Shown here: positions 57,373 through 64,000 of the stretch, in pieces
How the letters are laid out: each line of letters begins with the position of its first letter
Position numbering within the stretch: position 1 is the stretch's first letter
Source of the DNA: Sphingobacterium sp. BN32
Lineage (GTDB): Bacteria; Bacteroidota; Bacteroidia; Sphingobacteriales; Sphingobacteriaceae
NCBI RefSeq assembly: GCF_030503615.1
Contig: NZ_CP129963.1
Location: 1,612,001 to 1,676,000, forward strand
Reading direction: 5' to 3'
Length of the DNA stretch: 64,000 nucleotides
The notes under the pieces: model-generated
Told to the model about the DNA's origin: nothing
Database searches by the model: none
Seen by the model: only the letters and a program-made list of their open reading frames with translations
Made by a program: the position numbers and the translations under genes

Positions 57373-57490
57373 TTTGCGATTTTCAAAATAATTTATCTAC
57401 CTTTGTCTTAGGTTTAGGTTGATTACCTCGATAAGAGGTTTTATTTAAAGCTTGAGCGGTCGCCCGATTGTCTCAAGCTTTATTTTTTTA
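57373..57490 (+). ncRNA. Candidate small RNA 2 (promoter to terminator, no ORF)
   Basis: TTTG (57373-57376), 21 bp, TACCTTTG (57398-57405) forms a promoter. Downstream are a small hairpin ACCTC/GAGGT (57425-57429 with 57435-57439) and a strong terminator AAAGCTTGAG/CTCAAGCTTT (57447-57456 with 57472-57481) ending ATTTTTTT. The transcript would be about 75-80 nt. TTAGGTTTAGGTTGATTA at its 5' end resembles candidate 1. Confidence 0.55.
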
Positions 57491-57613
57491 TTACAGTTTC
57501 CAACCGAAATATTCGTATTTTTTCATGAGTTTCTGCAAATCCGCTGTTCAGACATATAGTAAGGGTTAAAATGATCTGAGGCAAACGTTCTACTATCAAT
57601 TGATTTCTCGTAT

Positions 57614-58258
57614 ATGAAATTTAACATATTAATAATCACTCTTTGGATATTTACAATTGGATTGTTGCTCTTGCTAGGGTTATTATTGTCCCGTATCCCA
57701 TCATTCTCTTTTCCTTCGCAAATCGGTGCTGTAGTAATACTGGTTACACTTTTTATTGGTTCTGCTGCTATTGCAAAACTGTTTTCGGAAATATTCGATA
57801 ATTTAAAATTCACAATCACGTTCGCTGTTATTTTATCATTAGCGTCAATTATTCTATCATATAAGGTTTATACACCCAAACTAACGATTACAGTTCCTAA
57901 AGGATTTACAGGTCGGATAACTTTGATACGATCTAACCTATCTAAAAACGTATTAAATGTAGATAGTAACGGAATTGGATACATTCGAAACCGTAACTTT
58001 AAACGGTTTGACATGAACCCAGTAGTTCTGGAGGTAGATGGTACTGATATAAGTAGTCGAACTGTAGGGTATATCCCTAGTGAATTCTGGGTAGACACTG
58101 TTATTCGTGCCCATCCCGAACTTAATAATCAAAGGATGTTAAAAGTCTCCTATGTGCATTTTGAGGCTGTTCCTATAGGTCAGGAGGGGAAGCGTAAAAA
58201 CTATGGCAGAGATTTGTCTGGATTAATAGATACAGCGAAGCTGTATAGAGGGGATTGA
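57614..58258 (+). CDS. Membrane protein with extracytoplasmic domain (hypothetical)
   Basis: The 214-residue protein has three membrane segments (about 4-26, 37-58, 70-88) and a C-terminal domain with strands such as KLTITVPKGFTGRITLIRSN and PVVLEVDGTDISSRTVGYIP, resembling a carboxypeptidase-regulatory-like sandwich outside the membrane. No family was recognised. It lies beyond the two small-RNA candidates and is not in an operon. Confidence 0.65.
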   Translation: MKFNILIITLWIFTIGLLLLLGLLLSRIPSFSFPSQIGAVVILVTLFIGSAAIAKLFSEIFDNLKFTITFAVILSLASIILSYKVYTPKLTITVPKGFTGRITLIRSNLSKNVLNVDSNGIGYIRNRNFKRFDMNPVVLEVDGTDISSRTVGYIPSEFWVDTVIRAHPELNNQRMLKVSYVHFEAVPIGQEGKRKNYGRDLSGLIDTAKLYRGD

Positions 58259-58277
58259 TATCATTTCATCAATGCAT

Positions 58278-58302
58278 AAAGGCTGCCTTTGGAGGCAGCC
58301 TC
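58278..58302. terminator. Hairpin between convergent genes
   Basis: GGCTGCC/GGCAGCC (58281-58287 with 58294-58300) forms a tight stem; on the minus strand it is followed by TTTATG, so it may end the DUF4886 operon. Confidence 0.6.
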
Positions 58303-58342
58303 ATGCAATTGACTTTCACACTACAATATTGTTCTATCAATC

Positions 58343-59854
58343 TTAATTACCCGACATCAGGCGAAGCGCTGAAACGTAGAAGAATCCTGTACCATTATTA
58401 TTATTCTCGCCTGCAGTGATAGTAATGGTTATTTTACCATTAGCGTCCGGTTGCACCCCTTTTGCAATTGCAATTTTGCTGGAATTGCTCGACGTATTAA
58501 GTGCCACTGAAACTTCATTTGCGCCCTTGCAGATGTACTTCGTTTCACGATTGTCACTGACCCCGCCGCGTGCGCCGAAAAACGAAAGATTATACTTTAG
58601 AGTCTTATCCAGTCCAGTAAGCTCGACTTTGGACTGCACAACACGCATACCACCGAAGTCTCCTTTCGTGTTTCCGAAGTAAGCATATTTAGAGACGTTT
58701 GCAGGCATATTTAATGGAGTCGTGGTTGTTGTCGGTCCGTCGGCATTTACACCGTTAAAACGCTCCGTAATGGTTGCTTTAATACCGGTATAAGATCCCA
58801 AACTATCTTTCAGACTTGCCGAGGTTCCCGCTAAAAACGAGCTCAGCTGATTCCAGCGATCCGATGCAGCATTATTGCCGAAGTCAATCAATACTGCGCT
58901 CGTTAAAGGACCACCAGCACCGCCTTGGAAATCCGTCATCTGTGTCACTTCAAACGGTTTTAATACAGCGAAATGTGCAGCATTTTGTGCAATGGAGCTT
59001 TCGAAAGTGGAGAGTCCTGCTGGTTTGTAGGCCATGCCAACTGCTGACTTTTTAAACAAGGTCTCAAACCAGGTACAAGCAGCGATATAACGACCAAAAG
59101 GAATGGTTAGGTGATATCCATCTCGAGTAAAGTTGTCACCGACGAGCGAAGTGCGTGCATTTTGTATGGCTGTTCCTGCGGGTATAATGATATTGATCGG
59201 AACAATATCTTTCACTTGTTTAGAAACATCAGCGATCGCTTGATACATCTTCATCTGATTTTTGTCGTAGTTGGCAAAACCCTCATGTGTAGAGTTTTGC
59301 TGATATGCCCATGTCTGATGATAAACGTACTGAACATTCGGATTTAAGGCTTTTTCTTTAACCATATTAAATACAGTCGGGAGTGCATCTTTTATCGTCT
59401 GGATTTGCCCGGAATTTTGACTGACCTGTTGGAAGGAGATATAATCCCAATGTTCATCAAGTAAAGCCGTCTCGATGGAGATTTTCGGAAACACTTTCCT
59501 CAGACCATCAGCACCTATCTTTCTATACTCATAGGCAGCTCCGCTGTTTTCTATATTTCTTTTGTGAAGTTCTAAAGAAGCTCCACCGATATAAAGGTTT
59601 CCAACGATTACGGTTTTACCGCTCTCCTTTGCCAATTCATAAAGATGGGATTCTATCGCATCTTCCGAAAAACTGTTCCCGATAGCGAGGATCCGGATAT
59701 AGCCATCCGTAGGAGCAACCTGGGAAGAGGATATATCTGCATCTGGCAATTTATTGGGGTTCCCGTCTTTTTTACAGGAGAAAGCCAGGGTCATCAGCAG
59801 GATGACCATGAAGCTCTGTGATATTTTAGAGAATAATTTATTCATGTCTTTCAA
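58343..59854 (-). CDS. DUF4886 SGNH-like lipoprotein
   Basis: The 503-residue lipoprotein (LAFSC, Cys27) has at about residues 50-290 an SGNH-hydrolase-like domain with the GNSFSED block I serine motif (LAIGNSFSEDAIESHL), GGASLELH, and the DGYHLT segment carrying the catalytic Asp-x-x-His, typical of DUF4886. About 310-503 is a separate beta-rich domain (YISFQQVSQ is in the first part; LIDFGNNAASDRWNQL begins the second). It is downstream of the SusC/SusD pair and is probably the esterase or acetyl-hydrolase of that locus. Confidence 0.85.
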   Translation of the reverse strand: MKDMNKLFSKISQSFMVILLMTLAFSCKKDGNPNKLPDADISSSQVAPTDGYIRILAIGNSFSEDAIESHLYELAKESGKTVIVGNLYIGGASLELHKRNIENSGAAYEYRKIGADGLRKVFPKISIETALLDEHWDYISFQQVSQNSGQIQTIKDALPTVFNMVKEKALNPNVQYVYHQTWAYQQNSTHEGFANYDKNQMKMYQAIADVSKQVKDIVPINIIIPAGTAIQNARTSLVGDNFTRDGYHLTIPFGRYIAACTWFETLFKKSAVGMAYKPAGLSTFESSIAQNAAHFAVLKPFEVTQMTDFQGGAGGPLTSAVLIDFGNNAASDRWNQLSSFLAGTSASLKDSLGSYTGIKATITERFNGVNADGPTTTTTPLNMPANVSKYAYFGNTKGDFGGMRVVQSKVELTGLDKTLKYNLSFFGARGGVSDNRETKYICKGANEVSVALNTSSNSSKIAIAKGVQPDANGKITITITAGENNNNGTGFFYVSALRLMSGN

Positions 59855-59874
59855 ATTGATTGGTTCGAATAGGA

Positions 59875-61404
59875 CTAGTATCCCGGATTTTGCGTTAATA
59901 CGCCTTTGGTTAAGTCGATCTGCGTTTGCGGAATCGGCAATAAAACATCGCGCGAGTTTTGGAAGTTAGTTTTGCCGGCAGCATGTAAAGCAGTTTGAGC
60001 TATTCCCCAACGTACTAAATCGAAGAAGCGGTCGTGCTCCATTGCCAATTCGATTCTTCGCTCATGACGTATTTTATTGCGTAAAGAGGCTTGATCGGTG
60101 TCAGTGACATCAGGTAGTACACCGGAAGCAGCTCCGCGACGCGCGCGCTCGCGCACTGAATTGAGTAAAGTACGTGCTTCCTCGCTCTTTCCAAGCTCAT
60201 TAGCGGATTCCGCTAGCATTAACACTACGTCGGCATAACGAAGAATGCGAACATTCATCCACCAGGAACCGCGACTTATACTATTTCTCATAGCAGGATC
60301 GCTTAACACTTTATGGTTATACATCGGGTTCGGTACGTCCGCTGGATAAACCGGCATAGGCTCGTTGTACATGGATACATTGGTCTTCCCCGCAACGCTA
60401 GCGTAAAGAATAGTCCTGGCTTTTCTTGGGTCTCCTGGCTCGTAAGCCGCTTCGAGCGCAGCGCTTGGAGTATTCCATCCCCATCCTAAATTCCAATTTC
60501 CAGATCCCCGTACGCCCTGCAGATTCGCATACTGAATACCGTTTTTAGTGGTTTCATCCGCCGATGCAGTACCCTGAATTTCGAAAATTGATTCTCTTCC
60601 ATTTTCACCTTTTTCAGAAAATATATCGGCATAATTCTGAGATAGGTCATATAAACCGGAACCCTTCACCATATTGGCAGCATCATACGCTTGTTGCCAT
60701 TTTTGCTGTGTAATATAGACTTTGGCTAAGATTCCATTTGCCGCTCCTTTCGTAGCTCGGCCCACAAATTTGCTATCCCAGTTATCCGGAAGGTTTTGTG
60801 CTGCGAATTTCAGGTCTTCTTCGACAAATGTATAGATTTCTGCGGCACTGCTCTGCGGTATATTATTTTGCTTTGCAGGATCGGAAGACCAGGTTTCAAA
60901 CTTGGGTACTCTGCCAAACAAGCGTACAAGCATAAAGTAGGCATATCCGCGCAGGAACCTTGCTTCAGCGGTAGCCTGAATTTTTAATTGCTCATCTTGC
61001 CCAGCTTTTGAGATACTATCAATCTGAAACATCGCGCGGTTGGTTTGGTTCACCAAACCAAAATAACCTAACCAAAGTGCGTTTGCACGTCCGCTAGTGG
61101 CCAATACAGGAAAGTTATCCATAGAGATGACGTCTGCACCACCATCGGAAGCCGTACTACCTTTGTCAGCGTCGTCGCTACGGATACTTGTTGCATTTAC
61201 AAATCCATCGACATGGACATTATAACCCCGAAGATCATTATAAGCCGCAAAGATAAAGCGATCGTAGGGTGTACCGCCCTCCGGATAAGGATACGTATCT
61301 TCGGTATATTTCCCTTGAGGGGCAGTGTCTAAAAACTTCTCACAACTACTGAAGAGAATGATTGAACATCCTATACTCAGTGCAATTTTTATATATTTTG
61401 ACAT
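59875..61404 (-). CDS. SusD/RagB-family surface lipoprotein (second locus)
   Basis: The protein (509 residues from the ATG at 61404) has a lipoprotein signal (LFSSC, Cys21), SusD-type helices (RFLRGYAYFMLVRLFGRVP, KGAANGILAKVYITQQKWQQAY) and the C-terminal motif LRNKIRHERRIELAMEHDRFFDLVRW, ending LTQNPGY. A longer reading from 61497 overlaps the SusC end and has no signal, so it was rejected. It binds a glycan together with the SusC above it. Confidence 0.93.
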   Translation of the reverse strand: MSKYIKIALSIGCSIILFSSCEKFLDTAPQGKYTEDTYPYPEGGTPYDRFIFAAYNDLRGYNVHVDGFVNATSIRSDDADKGSTASDGGADVISMDNFPVLATSGRANALWLGYFGLVNQTNRAMFQIDSISKAGQDEQLKIQATAEARFLRGYAYFMLVRLFGRVPKFETWSSDPAKQNNIPQSSAAEIYTFVEEDLKFAAQNLPDNWDSKFVGRATKGAANGILAKVYITQQKWQQAYDAANMVKGSGLYDLSQNYADIFSEKGENGRESIFEIQGTASADETTKNGIQYANLQGVRGSGNWNLGWGWNTPSAALEAAYEPGDPRKARTILYASVAGKTNVSMYNEPMPVYPADVPNPMYNHKVLSDPAMRNSISRGSWWMNVRILRYADVVLMLAESANELGKSEEARTLLNSVRERARRGAASGVLPDVTDTDQASLRNKIRHERRIELAMEHDRFFDLVRWGIAQTALHAAGKTNFQNSRDVLLPIPQTQIDLTKGVLTQNPGY

Positions 61405-61423
61405 CTTCAATTTTCTTAAAAGG

Positions 61424-64000
61424 TTAAAACGATAGGTTAACACCAAAGGAGTAAGTCGTTGGGATCGGGTAAGTTGCATTATCTGTACCACCTGCAATTA
61501 AACTTCCAATTGCTGCTTCCGGTGTATAGCCTGTGACCTTGCTCCAGGTTTTTAAGTTCTGTACATTGACAAATAATCTCGCCTTTCTAATGAAGGTTCT
61601 TGCTAATAAATCATCATTGAAGCTATAGCCTAACTGTACCGTACGGATACGGAAGAAATCTCCAGGCTCCAAAAAGTAGGAACTAAACTTGTAGTTATTA
61701 CCACGGCTATTATCTAGAATCGGCTCCACATTGCTGCTACCCGGTCCTGTCCAAGCATCAAGACGGTTGACCTCGTAATTCAAGTCAGCAAAGTTTCGCG
61801 TTCTCCTTTGTGCATAAATTTTGTTTCCTGCAACTCCATTTCCTTCCAATTGAAAATCAAACCCCTTGTAGCCCAGCGTGAAGTTAATTCCGAAATTATG
61901 AGGAGGGAAAGGTGTGCCTAGGTAGGTTCTGTCCTTTTCGGTGATTGCACCATCGCCATCCATGTCAGCAAATGCAATATCTCCGGGAGCCGATCCTGGT
62001 TGGATAGCCATATTTTCAATGTCATCAATCGTTTGGTATATGCCTATCTGTTTGTAGCCATAAAAGTAACCAATGGATTGCCCCGTTTCGGTCACATTCG
62101 CCCCGTCATTTCCTAAGATTTTGAAATTAACGTTATCACCGATCGAATTAACGAAGTTTTTGTTATAAGAATAGTTCGCATTGATACCGTAGCGCAAGTC
62201 ATCTATCTGATTGTTCCATCCCATCGATACTTCTATACCGCGGTTAGTGATTTCACCTAAGTTGGTGAAATAGCGGTCGTCCGTTGCCGGCAGTGTCAAT
62301 ATGGTTAAGATATCTTTGGTTGTACGGTCATACAAGTTGATTTCTGCATTAAATTTATTGTTGAATGCTTTTACATCTAAACCCAAATCCATCCCTTGCA
62401 CGACTTCCCAGTGTAAATTAGGGTCTGGGATGTAATCTGCCTTGACAGAAGTGTAGATATTGTCTCCAAATATGGCGGTATTTGCGTTAACCAACCCAGG
62501 TAAGTAGGCATTATCAGGGACGCCATTTTGATTTCCGAGTTTACCCCAAGCAAAACGCAGTTTCATGAAATTGATTTTCTCGATGTTTTGAAAGAATGCT
62601 TCTTCGGAAAGCACCCATCCCAAACCTACGGAGCCGAATGTACCCCAACGGTTTTTCGGAGCAAACTTGGAAGATCCATCGCGGCGCACGGTTGCATTCA
62701 ATAAGTATCGATTTTTGTAAGCATAGCTTGCACGAGCGAAAGCTCCTACGACGGTGTTCTTAGAACCTCTACCCGAATAATTACCTTTTGGATTAGAGTC
62801 TTGATTGATGATATCTAAATACCAGAAGTCTGAATTAGGGGGAACATTGGTTGATGTATCGCGTCTTGAGCCTTCTAGTGCAGTGTTATCGTTGAATACT
62901 GTCGTAAATCCACCAACTGCCGTTAAGCGGTGATCTTCGTTAAACGACTTATCCCAAGTAAGCGTATGATCCTGTTGGAATCTTCTAAACTCTTCACTTT
63001 TCTGGCTTACCGAAGTGAACACGCGGTCATCTTGAAAGAAGGTGTCTTCGCCAGCATTTTCACCTAGATAGATAAATCTTGCAGCGAGCGGCGAGTAGCC
63101 GCGGCTGTTATTGAAACCAAGGTCGGTGTAAACAGTAGACTTCCATTTCAAACCTTCCATGATTTTAACTTCGGCAAACAAACTTCCTACAAAGCGATAG
63201 CCACGAGGTAAAGATGTACCATCCAATCGATTCAGCGTTGACATCACGTTTCCAACTTGCGCGCGCTGAAACGAAGGCATACCATAGAAGGTATTCTCGT
63301 CATATTGTACTCCAACAATTGGAGCCGACCATAACGCATTTGTAAGGGTTACATTTGTTGGATTCATATTCCAGTATGATCCGGAAATGTCTCCACCGAT
63401 TTTAACACGTTCTGATACTTTCAGCTCTTGATTTAAACGTGCCGTAAAGCGCTCATAATCACCGTTTCTAATAACACCTTCCTGTTTGTTATATCCTAAA
63501 CTGAAGTGGGTAGATGATTTCTCAGTAGAGTTTGAAATGCTTAAATTATTGTTAGTGGTCATGGCGGTTCTTAAGATCAAGTCTTGCCAATCGGTGTTTG
63601 CCGTATATTTTGTATAGTCAAATGGTGCTTTTCCAAGGTTGACCAATTGCATATCATACAATCTTTTGAATCCCTCAGCATCAACCACCTCAATACGATC
63701 ATGGACTTGATCGAACCCTACAGAACCTGAAAAGTTGATTGCCGTTCTTCCTTGGGCTGCCTTCTTCAAAGTAACGGCAATAACGCCGTTCGCACCTCGT
63801 AAGCCATATATTGCGATGGAAGAAGGATCCCTCAAAACATCTAATGACTCAATATCTTGTGGCGAAATAAAGTCTATATTATCATGTAAGACTCCATCGA
63901 CCACATATAATGGATTGGAGTTATTGGTACTGTTTACACCACGGATACGCACTGTCGGCGAACCGCCAGGAGTTCCGGAGTTTGATATCGTTAAACCGGC
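61424..64000 (-). CDS. SusC/RagA-family TonB-dependent transporter (5' end outside window)
   Basis: The frame is open to the right edge, so 859 C-terminal residues are visible. Near the edge the plug shows TPGGSPTVRIRGVNSTNNSN, then YVVDGVLHDN and LRDPSSIAIYGLRGANGVI. The barrel follows, ending YSFGVNLSF with the expected terminal Phe. It is followed 19 bp later by its SusD partner. The sequence differs clearly from the SusC at 29262, so the two loci serve different substrates. Confidence 0.95.
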   Translation of the reverse strand, partial: AGLTISNSGTPGGSPTVRIRGVNSTNNSNPLYVVDGVLHDNIDFISPQDIESLDVLRDPSSIAIYGLRGANGVIAVTLKKAAQGRTAINFSGSVGFDQVHDRIEVVDAEGFKRLYDMQLVNLGKAPFDYTKYTANTDWQDLILRTAMTTNNNLSISNSTEKSSTHFSLGYNKQEGVIRNGDYERFTARLNQELKVSERVKIGGDISGSYWNMNPTNVTLTNALWSAPIVGVQYDENTFYGMPSFQRAQVGNVMSTLNRLDGTSLPRGYRFVGSLFAEVKIMEGLKWKSTVYTDLGFNNSRGYSPLAARFIYLGENAGEDTFFQDDRVFTSVSQKSEEFRRFQQDHTLTWDKSFNEDHRLTAVGGFTTVFNDNTALEGSRRDTSTNVPPNSDFWYLDIINQDSNPKGNYSGRGSKNTVVGAFARASYAYKNRYLLNATVRRDGSSKFAPKNRWGTFGSVGLGWVLSEEAFFQNIEKINFMKLRFAWGKLGNQNGVPDNAYLPGLVNANTAIFGDNIYTSVKADYIPDPNLHWEVVQGMDLGLDVKAFNNKFNAEINLYDRTTKDILTILTLPATDDRYFTNLGEITNRGIEVSMGWNNQIDDLRYGINANYSYNKNFVNSIGDNVNFKILGNDGANVTETGQSIGYFYGYKQIGIYQTIDDIENMAIQPGSAPGDIAFADMDGDGAITEKDRTYLGTPFPPHNFGINFTLGYKGFDFQLEGNGVAGNKIYAQRRTRNFADLNYEVNRLDAWTGPGSSNVEPILDNSRGNNYKFSSYFLEPGDFFRIRTVQLGYSFNDDLLARTFIRKARLFVNVQNLKTWSKVTGYTPEAAIGSLIAGGTDNATYPIPTTYSFGVNLSF

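Overview
The window looks like a chromosomal segment of a Bacteroidota bacterium, most likely family Sphingobacteriaceae (Sphingobacterium or a close relative). The evidence is an AT-rich genome, a primary sigma factor of only 286 residues, many TAnnTTTG-type -7 promoter elements with TTTG about 20 bp upstream, a DUF3098-ftsX pair, type B L31, a LysRS with an extra C-terminal domain, and SusC/SusD outer-membrane pairs. Genus is an inference from gene content, not from a marker search.

Positions 1-28000 are mainly housekeeping. They hold DUF3098-ftsX, leuS, a tRNA-Arg(CCG), a probable zinc-uptake operon (His-rich protein, ZnuD-like TonB receptor, His-rich lipoprotein) behind a candidate promoter/operator, xerD, an M16 protease, lysS, rpmE2, the operon glmU-like-tpiA-prmA-mpl, rpoD, fmt, a LolC/E-type permease, a CPA2 antiporter and icd.

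Positions 27600-41700 are a nutrient-acquisition region. An ECF sigma/FecR pair precedes SusC-SusD, a large duplicated-domain secreted protein, a secreted protein with an FMN-binding-like motif and a Tat-exported FAD oxidoreductase. These five genes overlap or nearly abut. cstA and DUF1398 follow after a terminator. No glycoside hydrolase, lyase or esterase is recognisable in the locus, which makes it an unusual oxidative version of a polysaccharide-utilisation locus.

Positions 42000-58300 are mixed: katG (its probable regulator oxyR lies at 55425), a barstar homologue, an esterase, a DUF6807 lipoprotein, a methyltransferase, tRNA-Ser(UGA), an OmpA-family lipoprotein, a frameshifted TauE permease, a HAD phosphatase, a serine hydrolase, mazG and ribE. 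Positions 58343-64000 hold a second SusC/SusD locus on the minus strand that runs off the right edge, with a DUF4886 lipoprotein.

The most unusual DNA is non-coding. A 137-bp tandem repeat (about 3.7 copies) lies next to tRNA-Ser; each copy carries the last 16 nt of the tRNA plus its terminator hairpin, and the array truncates a small lipoprotein gene. Two related intergenic elements (about 4038-4350 and 50771-51341) have inverted-repeat ends built from TTAGACATTAGA-like words and inner CCTTCCTTTCCTGGTTCAGAC units. Two promoter-to-terminator units without an open frame at 57196-57490 look like tandem small-RNA genes.
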